In this document: piece after piece, positions 49,844-57,998 of the stretch
Layout of the letters: every line of letters starts with the position of its first letter
How positions within the stretch are numbered: the first letter of the stretch is position 1
Source: an uncultured Sphaerochaeta sp.
GTDB taxonomy: Bacteria > Spirochaetota > Spirochaetia > Sphaerochaetales > Sphaerochaetaceae
DNA: 64,000 nucleotides
Assembly: GCF_963666015.1 (NCBI RefSeq)
Contig: NZ_OY762555.1
Location: forward strand, 558,001 to 622,000
Direction: 5' to 3'
Translations under genes and position numbers: made by a program
The notes under the pieces: model-generated
What the model saw: only the letters and a program-made list of their open reading frames with translations
Database searches by the model: none
What the model was told of the DNA's origin: nothing

Positions 49844-50746
49844 ATGAAAAAGATAGTGAATATTGCTCTGTTTCTCTCCCTGCTTGCCACCGTTTCGCTA
49901 ACCGCAGCGGTTGACACAGCGAGGGCAGATGAACTGTATGAGATTGATGCATTCACCCAGGCTGAAGCACATCTGGAGGGACAGTTAGCAGGGGTGACCA
50001 ATGATGCAGACCGCGCAGAGGTCCTCTGGCGATTGGCACGCCTGCAGGTATCCCTTGGTGACGAGCTGGATGAGAATGATAAGGATGGTAGGTTTGCTTT
50101 TTATGAGAAAGGTGAACAATACGCATTGCAATCCATTGAGGCAAACACCTCATGGCAAGGGTATCTCTGGAAGTGCTCGAACATCGGTCGATGGGGACAG
50201 ACAAAGGGCCCACTGAATGCTTTGGGCAAAGCGAAGGGAATGCTCGAGGACCTGACAACAATCGTAAACACCCTGGGGGTGCTCGAATCCAGTGAAACCT
50301 GGTACGTCCTTTCCAGTCTCTATGACGAACTTCCCGGTGGGTTCATCTCATTCGGGAACAAGGAGTGGGCTGTAAGCTATATGAGAATGGCCATGGATAC
50401 CATTCCCAGTCATCTTTACTACCCTGGTCACTACCAGAAACTTGCAGAGGAACTCTATGCAAGGGATTGGAGTGCATCCAAGAGAAGTAAGGAAATGCGG
50501 AGCATGGAGAAAGATTGGAAGAAAGGTTCAACCAACCTTGAGAAATACCGCTACTACGAGGGCAAGAATGGGGGAAAAAGCAAGCCGTTCTACTCTTCAG
50601 TTACCCTGGATAAGATGAGTGACCGACAGGAAGCGGTCATGGTCCTCTCCTATGCTCTTGCAAAGGCGGATATACTGGGAGCACTGAAAGAGAGTGATGC
50701 CGTGATTGTTGAGGAAATCAAGCAACTCGTGAACGATTGGACCTAG
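49844..50746 (+). CDS. Exported helical-repeat (TPR-like) protein of unknown function
   Basis: 300 residues from ATG 49844, with AGGAGG 5 nt upstream. The N terminus MKKIVNIALFLSLLATVSLT is a signal peptide, with probable cleavage after AAVDTARA. The mature part is rich in helix-forming repeats (ADRAEVLWRLARLQVSLGDE, YALQSIEANTSWQGYLW, SETWYVLSSLYDELPGG) of TPR or SEL1-like character. The lysine-rich C-terminal third is not repeat-like. No enzyme motif and no lipobox. It follows the aldehyde dehydrogenase gene by 8 nt, which says little about its role. Related proteins are known to me only as uncharacterised TPR proteins of spirochaetes. Confidence 0.75.
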   Translation: MKKIVNIALFLSLLATVSLTAAVDTARADELYEIDAFTQAEAHLEGQLAGVTNDADRAEVLWRLARLQVSLGDELDENDKDGRFAFYEKGEQYALQSIEANTSWQGYLWKCSNIGRWGQTKGPLNALGKAKGMLEDLTTIVNTLGVLESSETWYVLSSLYDELPGGFISFGNKEWAVSYMRMAMDTIPSHLYYPGHYQKLAEELYARDWSASKRSKEMRSMEKDWKKGSTNLEKYRYYEGKNGGKSKPFYSSVTLDKMSDRQEAVMVLSYALAKADILGALKESDAVIVEEIKQLVNDWT

Positions 50747-50766
50747 ACCATCCTCCATAATTACTA

Positions 50767-50790
50767 CAGCCCCTGGTTTTCCAGGGGCTG
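50767..50790. terminator. Hairpin between convergent genes
   Basis: CAGCCCCTGG-TTTT-CCAGGGGCTG, a perfect 10 bp stem in the 65 nt gap between two convergent genes. The T-run after it is weak (CATTTCATT), so termination is likely but not certain. Confidence 0.7.
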
Positions 50791-50811
50791 CATTTCATTG
50801 TAGTCAGAATA

Positions 50812-52284
50812 TTAATGCTTGAACGGATTCTCACCCTCGTAGGGTAACCCTTCTCTCTGGTTGTAGGCGATATCCTCAATTCCCAGATAGGAGAATACAT
50901 TGAATAGTGCCTTGCCGACATGACCGAAGGCTATCGCAGCGTGGTGCGGGTATGCTTTTCTCAGGAGCACATACCGATAGAACCGTGCCATTTCCTCTAT
51001 GCCGATCACACCGATACTTCCAAAGCTTTCTCTGGGAACATCCAACACCTCTCCTTGGGCGACATACGCACGCATTCGCCCCCGAGCATCAGACTGTAGG
51101 CGGTACACGGTGACCGGACCGGAGACCAGGTCGCCTTCCATCGTCCCTCTGGTGATATCTGGATCTGCTAAATCCGGCTCAAGATCTCGCTTCATAATTA
51201 CCTGATATCCCATATGGGGATTCTTGAGCAGTGAACAGGAGGTGTTTCCACAATGGAACCCCATGAACAACTCATCATTTCGATAAGACCGTTTTGCCCG
51301 TATATGCTCCTCATACATCGTGGAGGGAACAGTGTTGTTGATATCCAGCAAGGTTACAGGTTTATCACTCACACAGATACCAATATATTCGCTCAATGCT
51401 CCATAGATATCTACTTCACAACTGACGGGAATACCCTGGGCTGTAAGTCGGCTGTTCACATAACAGGGAACAAAGCCAAACTCCGTCTGGAATGCTGGCC
51501 AGCACTTGTTTGCAAAGGCAACAAACTGGCGCTCCCCCTTGTGCTGCTCAACCCAGTCAAGCAGTGTCAGCTCATATTGGGCAAGCCTGGGCAGAATTCC
51601 CTCGTAGGGACTGCTACCGATCTCACTTGCCATCTCCTTCACCAAGGATTCAATGCGCTTGTCATCCTTGTGTTTGTTATAGGCTACCAGCAAGTCGAGC
51701 TCGCTGTTTTCCTCAATCTCCACCCCAAGGTCAAACAATCCCTGGATGGGTGCATTGCATGCCATGAAATCCTGTGGCCTTGGACCAAAGGAGATAATCT
51801 TCAATTGCTTGAGGGATATGACGGCTCTCGCAACCGGGACGAACTCCTCGATCATGGTGGCGACCTCCCGGGCAGTGCCGACAGGATAATCAGGGATATG
51901 TGCTCGCAGGGAGCGCAATGCCAAATTATAGGAACAGTTGAGCATACCGCAGAAGGCATCCCCTCTCCCATCATGCAAATCCCCATCTCCCTCCGCCGCG
52001 GCAACATACATCACCGGTCCGTCGAAGTATTTAGCAAGCAGGGTCTCGGCAGTCTCCGGTCCAAAGTTACCCAAGAATACCACCAGAGCATTGACACCAT
52101 GCTTCGAGATATCTTCCAACGCGGCGCGCATATCCTTCTCATCCTCAACGGTAATAGGGCATTCGTAAATGGGATCCTGATATGCTTCCTTGACTGCTTT
52201 CCGTCTTCGTTCACTCAAGGCCTTGGGAAAGCAACTGCGGCTTACCGCTACCAAACCCAATCGGACCTGTGCAATATTATTCAT
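50812..52284 (-). CDS. L-fucose/L-arabinose isomerase-family protein
   Basis: 490 residues with the fucose isomerase fold. Likely metal ligands are Glu in SCEVDIYGALSEY, Asp in VTLLDINNTV and His in FHCGNTS. The family covers FucI and AraA-type enzymes that interconvert aldoses and ketoses with Mn2+. Because it lies 3 nt after araD, an L-arabinose (or related pentose) isomerase role feeding ribulose phosphate metabolism is likely. The usual kinase AraB is absent from the window. Substrate assignment is by context only, so I give no symbol. Confidence 0.85.
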   Translation of the reverse strand: MNNIAQVRLGLVAVSRSCFPKALSERRRKAVKEAYQDPIYECPITVEDEKDMRAALEDISKHGVNALVVFLGNFGPETAETLLAKYFDGPVMYVAAAEGDGDLHDGRGDAFCGMLNCSYNLALRSLRAHIPDYPVGTAREVATMIEEFVPVARAVISLKQLKIISFGPRPQDFMACNAPIQGLFDLGVEIEENSELDLLVAYNKHKDDKRIESLVKEMASEIGSSPYEGILPRLAQYELTLLDWVEQHKGERQFVAFANKCWPAFQTEFGFVPCYVNSRLTAQGIPVSCEVDIYGALSEYIGICVSDKPVTLLDINNTVPSTMYEEHIRAKRSYRNDELFMGFHCGNTSCSLLKNPHMGYQVIMKRDLEPDLADPDITRGTMEGDLVSGPVTVYRLQSDARGRMRAYVAQGEVLDVPRESFGSIGVIGIEEMARFYRYVLLRKAYPHHAAIAFGHVGKALFNVFSYLGIEDIAYNQREGLPYEGENPFKH

Positions 52285-52287
52285 AAC

Positions 52288-52992
52288 TTACTCCTGGTTC
52301 TTCTGCCCATAGTAGGCATTCTTTCCATGTTTTCTCAGATAGTGTTTATCCAGCAATACCTGGTCCATCGTCCGTTTAGGATTCTGTTCCAACAGCACTG
52401 TGTGGTAGGCCATATTGGCCACTTCTTCCAGTACTACTGCATTCTCCACTGCCTTCTTTGCACTGGAACCCCAGGTAAATGGGCCATGACTGTGAACCAG
52501 TACTGCTGGGATTGAAAGAGGATCAAGAGAGGCAAAACGTTCAACGATGACCTTACCGGTCTCTTCCTCGTAGGCCGTCTCAATCTCTTTGTTTTCCATT
52601 TCCCTGGTGCAGGGAATCTCACCATAGAAATAATCAGCATGGGTGGTGCCGAGAGCGGGGACACCCCGTCCAGCTTGGGCAAAAATGGTTGCCCATCGGC
52701 TATGGGTGTGTACAACCGCCTTGATCTCTCCAAAATGGTTGAATAGATAGCGGTGGGTAGGAGTATCGGAAGAGGGGTTGTAGGAACCTTCCACAATCTT
52801 ACCGGTTGCAAGTTCCACCACCACCATCTTGTCAGCGGTAAGGTCTTCATAAGGAACCCCGGAGGGTTTGATGACCATGAACTCACGCTTTGGGTCAACC
52901 GCAGAGACATTACCCCAGGTGAAGGTGATCAATCGATAGTGCTCAAGCAATAGGTTTGCTTCACACACTTCTTCTTTCAGCTGTTCCAACAT
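52288..52992 (-). CDS. araD: L-ribulose-5-phosphate 4-epimerase
   Basis: 234 residues from ATG 52992, with AAGGAG 5 nt upstream. The sequence follows E. coli AraD closely: [53 protein letters not shown] with two zinc His, [24 protein letters not shown] with further His, and [11 protein letters not shown] near the C terminus. It converts L-ribulose-5-phosphate to D-xylulose-5-phosphate for the pentose phosphate pathway. First gene of a two-gene operon with the isomerase. The SD lies in a possible hairpin (see findings). Confidence 0.97.
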   Translation of the reverse strand: MLEQLKEEVCEANLLLEHYRLITFTWGNVSAVDPKREFMVIKPSGVPYEDLTADKMVVVELATGKIVEGSYNPSSDTPTHRYLFNHFGEIKAVVHTHSRWATIFAQAGRGVPALGTTHADYFYGEIPCTREMENKEIETAYEEETGKVIVERFASLDPLSIPAVLVHSHGPFTWGSSAKKAVENAVVLEEVANMAYHTVLLEQNPKRTMDQVLLDKHYLRKHGKNAYYGQKNQE

Positions 52993-53124
52993 GATAACTC
53001 CTTCAGGAGCCTTCAAAGGCTTCCTCTGTCCAAAAAAAATCCACACGAAAAGAGCCCCAATCCCCTTCGCAGGTATGACAATTCTATCATATAAACAGCG
53101 CTTGCTCATCTTCTTTTTCCCCTC

Positions 53125-53153
53125 TTGACAAAAGGAAGTGAAACATATTATAT
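53125..53153 (+). promoter_or_regulatory. Promoter of the metal P1B ATPase
   Basis: TTGACA (53125-53130), 17 bp spacer, TTATAT (53148-53153). The -10 is inside the operator described next. Confidence 0.8.
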
Positions 53154-53172
53154 GAATATATGTTCATATATT
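53147..53172. promoter_or_regulatory. ArsR/SmtB-type operator
   Basis: An imperfect palindrome around ATATGAATATATGTTCATAT covers the -10 hexamer and start region. This is the typical 12-2-12 site of SmtB, CzrA and CadC metal-responsive repressors. No ArsR-family gene is visible in the window. Confidence 0.72.
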
Positions 53173-53191
53173 GAAATGATAGGAGATTTAC

Positions 53192-55249
53192 ATGGCCGAC
53201 AAGTGTATCTGGAATGTACAAAATCTTGATTGCGCTGCCTGTGCAGCTACCATTGAAGAGAACCTGAATAAGGTGGAAGGCGTTAAACGAGCACGGGTTG
53301 ACTATGCAAAAAAACAGATTCACGTCCAAAGTAAGGATGATAGGGATGATGCGTTCTTCCAGTCCCTTATAGCTGAGGCAAAGCGGGTTGAACCTGCTCT
53401 GAAGGTCTCCAACCAGCCATACAAGGAGAAACATACCTCCTTACGCATGATTATTCGTATCATCCTCTCGGCGTTGTTCTTCGCCCTCGCATTCTTCTTC
53501 GATATACCGTGGCTCTTCCTACCCAGTTATCTCATAGCCGGATATTCAGTGCTAATCAAGGCAGGGACAAACCTGTTGCACGGAAAGGTGTTTGATGAGA
53601 ACTTCCTCATGAGCATTGCCACCCTTGGAGCTCTCGCAATCCGAGAGACAGGGGAAGCATCTGCGGTTATGTTGCTTTATCTGGTAGGAGAGTTCTTCCA
53701 GGACCGTGCAGTGCAGAAAAGCAGGAATGCGGTTATGGGAGTCCTTGACCTGAGAGCAGACGAAGCAAGGATCATCAGCGAGGGACAGCCAGAGATGGTT
53801 TCCAGTGAATCGGTACCGGTTGGAAGCATCATCAGAGTACTGGCAGGAGAAAAGATTCCTTTGGATGGCACCATCATTAGGGGTTTTTCCACTCTGAACA
53901 TGCAATCCCTGACAGGAGAGTCCCTTCCGCAGAATGCAGAGGAAGGAAAGACCGTGTTGAGTGGAAGCGTGAACCTCTCTGGTGTCATTGACATCCAGAC
54001 CACCCGGGCATATGAGGATAGCACGGCAACCAAGATACTGCGTCTTGTCGAGGAATCATCTTCCAGGAAGGCTCATAGTGAACAGTTCATCACCACCTTC
54101 GCAAGATACTACACCCCCTTCGTTGTGTTCTTTGCGCTTGCTCTTGCCATCATTCCCTCGCTTATAACTGGAGCATGGGATACCTGGATTTATCGATCCC
54201 TCGTATTCCTGGTAGTCAGCTGTCCCTGTGCCTTGGTTATCAGCGTCCCTCTCTCCTATTTTGCCGGAATCGGCAAGAGTGCGTCCAATGGCATCCTGGT
54301 CAAGGGAGGAAACTACCTGGAAGCCCTCTCAACCATCGATACAATGATCTTCGACAAAACTGGAACCCTTACACACGGAAGCTTTTCCTTGGAGAAGATG
54401 ATTTCCACCGGTAAGAGCGATCTTGATGAATCTTACCTTGAAAATCTGGCAGCAAGCCTGGAGAGGCAGAGTAACCACCCCCTTGCCAGGGCCTTTGATA
54501 CACTTGAGGCTCCCTTTGAAGCAAGCAATATCCAAGAGATTGCAGGAAAGGGCATCTCTGCCTTGATAGAAGGGAAGCAGGTGACAGCAGGGAATGCAGC
54601 CCTGTTCGCATATAAGTCAATACCGCTCTCCCTGGACAATGAGGAAGAGGGAACCATTCACCTGGCCGTTGATGATATCCATGCAGCATCATTCATACTA
54701 AAGGATACACTCCGAGCGGACGCAAAACAGCTTATCCAAACACTGCGAAACCTTGGACTCAGGCATCTGCTCATGCTCTCTGGAGACAAGGAACAGCATG
54801 CCAAGGCTATTGCGACTGAGCTAGGATTGGATGGATATCATGCAGGGCTCCTCCCTGACCAGAAACAGGAACATCTTGCAGAATTAGAAAAAACCAATCC
54901 ACACCTTGCATACGTCGGGGATGGTATGAATGACGCCCCAAGTCTTGCTGCCAGCCGTGTCGGCATTGCCATGGGTAGCAAGGCTAGTGATGCCGCCATC
55001 GAGAGCGCTGACATCGTAATTCTGAGTGAAGAGTTGTCCAAGCTGGAAAAACTGGTACGAATCAGCAAGAAAACCTCACGTATTGTGAAACAAAACATTG
55101 CATTCGCACTTGGGATAAAGGCCGTTGTGCTTGTATTGGGCGCACTGGGCTATGCATCCATGGCTCTAGCGGTGTTCGCCGATACTGGGGTGACCATTAT
55201 AGCCGTTTTCAATGCCCTGCGCATCCTCTTGATCCGTCTTTCTCGTTGA
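53192..55249 (+). CDS. zntA: Zn/Cd/Pb-exporting P1B-type ATPase
   Basis: 685 residues. One N-terminal HMA domain has its metal-binding CxxC at C14 and C17 (NLDCAACAATIE). Membrane motif SCPC at 343-346, catalytic Asp388 in DKTGTLTHG, SLTGES phosphatase loop, SNHPLA (HP motif of the nucleotide domain), GDGMNDAPSLA hinge, and a C-terminal helix with FADTGVTIIAVFNALR, carrying the Asp of the P1B-2 subgroup. It exports divalent soft metals (Zn, Cd, Pb) rather than Cu. AGGAG precedes the ATG by 8 nt. The ArsR-type operator upstream fits metal induction. Confidence 0.95.
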   Translation: MADKCIWNVQNLDCAACAATIEENLNKVEGVKRARVDYAKKQIHVQSKDDRDDAFFQSLIAEAKRVEPALKVSNQPYKEKHTSLRMIIRIILSALFFALAFFFDIPWLFLPSYLIAGYSVLIKAGTNLLHGKVFDENFLMSIATLGALAIRETGEASAVMLLYLVGEFFQDRAVQKSRNAVMGVLDLRADEARIISEGQPEMVSSESVPVGSIIRVLAGEKIPLDGTIIRGFSTLNMQSLTGESLPQNAEEGKTVLSGSVNLSGVIDIQTTRAYEDSTATKILRLVEESSSRKAHSEQFITTFARYYTPFVVFFALALAIIPSLITGAWDTWIYRSLVFLVVSCPCALVISVPLSYFAGIGKSASNGILVKGGNYLEALSTIDTMIFDKTGTLTHGSFSLEKMISTGKSDLDESYLENLAASLERQSNHPLARAFDTLEAPFEASNIQEIAGKGISALIEGKQVTAGNAALFAYKSIPLSLDNEEEGTIHLAVDDIHAASFILKDTLRADAKQLIQTLRNLGLRHLLMLSGDKEQHAKAIATELGLDGYHAGLLPDQKQEHLAELEKTNPHLAYVGDGMNDAPSLAASRVGIAMGSKASDAAIESADIVILSEELSKLEKLVRISKKTSRIVKQNIAFALGIKAVVLVLGALGYASMALAVFADTGVTIIAVFNALRILLIRLSR

Positions 55250-55302
55250 TTATAAAAGACATGTATGGTAATGTTGCTCAGATTGTTTGAAGGAAAAAGT
55301 AC

Positions 55303-57333
55303 ATGAACGAGAAGACAACACGAAATATTGGAGTTATGGCACATATTGATGCGGGCAAGACCACTACCACTGAACGTATTCTTTATTATACGGGTGAAAA
55401 TCATCGCATCGGTGAGGTGGACAACGGGGAAGCAACCATGGACTTCCTTGAACAGGAGCAAGATCGCGGTATCACCATCGCAAGTGCCGCCACCACCTGT
55501 TACTGGAAAGAACACCAGATCAATATTATCGATACCCCGGGACATGTTGACTTCACGGCAGAAGTGGAGCGCTCTCTTCGTGTCCTTGACGGAGCGGTCA
55601 TGGTTGTATGCGCTGTCGGCGGAGTGGAACCACAGACGGAGACAGTCTGGAGACAGGCAGATACCTACCGTGTCCCCCGTATCGCATTCATCAACAAGAT
55701 GGATAGGCTGGGAGCCAACTTCCATGAGGCAGTCTCCGAGCTGAAAATCAAATTGGGAGCCAATCCTATACCTCTCTTCCTCCCTGTCGGAACAGAGAAC
55801 AACTTCAGTGGAATCATCAACCTGCTTACCAAGAAATATTATGTATACAGCGTTGAAGACCAAGGACTGACCTATACAGAAGAGGAGATCCCTTCCTCCA
55901 TGCAGGAGGAGGTGGAAAGCTGGTACGAGAAGCTGATCGACAGTGTTGCCTCCTTCAGCGATGAGATCACTGAACTATACTTTGAAGGCGAGCCCATCGA
56001 TATTGAGCTGATCAAGAAAACCTTGAAGAAGGCGACCATTGCACGACAGGCTCTGCCGGTGTTTGTAGGTTCTTCACTGAAGGATATCGGTGTCCAGGCT
56101 CTCCTGGATGGAGTCATAGACTACCTTCCCTCCCCCTCTGAAGTTCCCCCTATCGTTGGACTCCATCAGAAGACGGAAAAAAAAGTAGAAATTCCCTATG
56201 ACAAGAACAAACCCCCGCTCGGCCTCATCTTCAAGATCCAAGTGGACAGGGAAGCTGGTCCCATGAGTTTTGTCAGGGTATACAATGGTACCATCAAGAA
56301 AGGTACTGCCTTGATGAACATCAGCAAGAAGAAACGGGAGCGAGTCAACAGGATTCTGCGTATGCACGCAGACCGTCCAGAAGAATTGAGTGAGCTCGAA
56401 GCAGGTGACATTGGTGTCATCATTGGGTTCAAGGAAGGAAGAACCGGTGATACCGTAGGCAGTGAGGGAGCACAGGTCCTCCTCGAGGAGATGCACTTTC
56501 CCATTCCTGTCATCTCGGTTGCCATCGAGCCGAACAGCCTCAGTGACGGGGACAAGCTACGCACCGCTCTTGGGGTCCTTGCCCAGGAAGATCCCACCTT
56601 CACCTACCGTGATGACGAGGAGACAGGCCAGTTGGTGATCAGCGGGATGGGTGAGTTACATCTCGATGTATTGGTAACAAGGCTCACCAAGGAGATGAAG
56701 ATCAAAGCACGTGTGGGTAACCCACAGGTGACTTATCGTGAATCGGTTACCAAGGAAACCAGTGGAAGCGAGAAATTTTCCAAGATTATTGCCGGCAAGG
56801 AAAATACTGCAGGTGTCGATATTACCATTCGCCCCTTGCCATCCGGCAGCGGGAACCGCTATACATGCTCAGCAAAGGTAAGGGGTATGGATGAGCAATA
56901 CTACGAAGCTGTGAAGAGGGGTGTTACCAATGCTTTCAAGGGTGGCATACAGTTCGGATATGAAACTGTTGATCTTGAGGTTGAGGTTACCAGCATCACC
57001 TATAATGAACTTACCGCTACCCCGTTCGCATTTGAGGCGTGTGCCGCAATGTGTTTTGACAAGGTTGCACAGAGTGCCGCCCCTATCCTGATGGAACCAG
57101 TGATGAAGGTTACGGTAATCGTGCCTACACAGTATGTAGGAGAAGCCATCAGCAGCATCACCAGCAGAGGTGGACTGGTGAACAGTATCGAGAGTAGAAC
57201 AGCAAGTGAACATATCCATGCACAGGCACCGCTGTCGCAGTTGTTTGGATATTCCACAGCACTACGCTCTGCAACTCAAGGCAGGGGAACCTTTTCGATG
57301 GAGTTCGACCACTACGCGCAAAAAACCCGCTAA
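55303..57333 (+). CDS. Elongation factor G paralogue, spirochaete EF-G2-like
   Basis: 676 residues, all five EF-G domains. G1 [12 protein letters not shown], switch [11 protein letters not shown]3 [11 protein letters not shown] with the catalytic His81, G4 NKMD. Domain IV starts [13 protein letters not shown] but lacks the KxSGGxGQYxxV strand-loop found at the domain IV tip of translocating EF-G; instead it runs [21 protein letters not shown]. In Borrelia a second EF-G (spdEFG2) acts only in ribosome recycling with RRF. A recycling role here is inferred from the altered domain IV. It follows zntA by 53 nt, with a weak own promoter (TTGATT/TAATGT). AAGGAAAAAG lies before the ATG. Confidence 0.9.
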   Translation: MNEKTTRNIGVMAHIDAGKTTTTERILYYTGENHRIGEVDNGEATMDFLEQEQDRGITIASAATTCYWKEHQINIIDTPGHVDFTAEVERSLRVLDGAVMVVCAVGGVEPQTETVWRQADTYRVPRIAFINKMDRLGANFHEAVSELKIKLGANPIPLFLPVGTENNFSGIINLLTKKYYVYSVEDQGLTYTEEEIPSSMQEEVESWYEKLIDSVASFSDEITELYFEGEPIDIELIKKTLKKATIARQALPVFVGSSLKDIGVQALLDGVIDYLPSPSEVPPIVGLHQKTEKKVEIPYDKNKPPLGLIFKIQVDREAGPMSFVRVYNGTIKKGTALMNISKKKRERVNRILRMHADRPEELSELEAGDIGVIIGFKEGRTGDTVGSEGAQVLLEEMHFPIPVISVAIEPNSLSDGDKLRTALGVLAQEDPTFTYRDDEETGQLVISGMGELHLDVLVTRLTKEMKIKARVGNPQVTYRESVTKETSGSEKFSKIIAGKENTAGVDITIRPLPSGSGNRYTCSAKVRGMDEQYYEAVKRGVTNAFKGGIQFGYETVDLEVEVTSITYNELTATPFAFEACAAMCFDKVAQSAAPILMEPVMKVTVIVPTQYVGEAISSITSRGGLVNSIESRTASEHIHAQAPLSQLFGYSTALRSATQGRGTFSMEFDHYAQKTR

Positions 57334-57370
57334 TGGTATGGAAAAACATCGAAACGGCATGGTACCAATC

Positions 57371-57400
57371 TTGCGAAGTTGTGACAAATATGCCTAAAAT
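57371..57400 (+). promoter_or_regulatory. Candidate promoter of the XRE regulator
   Basis: TTGCGA (57371-57376), 18 bp spacer, TAAAAT (57395-57400). Predicted leader is about 89 nt. Confidence 0.5.
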
Positions 57401-57410
57401 GTATTGAAAG

Positions 57411-57429
57411 CGGTGTGAATACTACACCG
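57411..57429. promoter_or_regulatory. Palindrome, possible XRE operator
   Basis: CGGTGTGAATACTACACCG: perfect 6 bp arms with a 7 nt centre, located about +4 to +22 relative to the predicted start of the XRE gene. It could be an autoregulatory operator, or a hairpin ending EF-G transcription, although no T-run follows directly. Confidence 0.4.
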
Positions 57430-57495
57430 TTGGAGGTAATTTACACGCTTTTTGGTTGTTTTTTTTACATTGCAATTTCATAAGAGGAGTACAAC

Positions 57496-57819
57496 ATGGC
57501 TAGAACCTACAATTTGCAGGACATTTTCGCAAGGAACCTAAAGGAGCGCAGAAGAAAGCTCTCTCTAACCCAAGCTCAACTGGCTGAGAAGATCGGCGTT
57601 TCCACCTCATTTGTGACAGAGATCGAGACCTCAAGGAAAGCACCTTCCTTCTCCACCATTGAGAAGATCAGTGCCGCGTTGGATGTACCCTGTTGGACCT
57701 TTTTTTGCGAGGACGGTGACAAGCTTCCCAATGATGTCACTGTCATGGACCAATTCGCATATAAGCTCAAACAGGACATCAACCACATCATCGATGTGAA
57801 TGTCAGCCTGACCCGTTAG
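57496..57819 (+). CDS. XRE-family transcriptional regulator
   Basis: 107 residues. An N-terminal Cro/CI helix-turn-helix (about 12-70) is clear: FARNLKERRRKLSLTQAQLA, GVSTSFVTEIETSRKAPSFS, and KISAALDVP. The C-terminal 35 residues (about 72-107) are acidic then helical (DQFAYKLKQDINHIIDVNVS) and resemble no ligand domain I know; a dimerisation role is possible. GAGGAG precedes the ATG. It sits between two EF-G paralogues with a terminator after it, so the placement may be incidental. Confidence 0.9.
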   Translation: MARTYNLQDIFARNLKERRRKLSLTQAQLAEKIGVSTSFVTEIETSRKAPSFSTIEKISAALDVPCWTFFCEDGDKLPNDVTVMDQFAYKLKQDINHIIDVNVSLTR

Positions 57820-57853
57820 GCGAGACACACAGATTGTTCTCACACATGTACCG

Positions 57854-57889
57854 GCGGACATCCTCTGGAAGGAGGGTGTCTGCTTTTTT
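57854..57889 (+). terminator. Intrinsic terminator after the XRE gene
   Basis: GCGGACATCCTC and GGAGGGTGTCTGC form a stem of about 12 bp with G-U pairs, followed by six T. Confidence 0.85.
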
Positions 57890-57923
57890 GCCTCCAGTGA
57901 TTGAGCGCTGAAACAGAATTCTT

Positions 57924-57952
57924 TTGACATATGAGTTGATGGGGCGTACCAT
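57924..57952 (+). promoter_or_regulatory. Promoter of the EF-G-like gene
   Basis: TTGACA (57924-57929), 17 bp spacer, TACCAT (57947-57952). Predicted leader is about 40 nt ending in AAAGGAGG. Confidence 0.75.
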
Positions 57953-57998
57953 ACATGCATGCGTTCTAGATCAGCATATTGTGATCAAAGGAGGAAAT

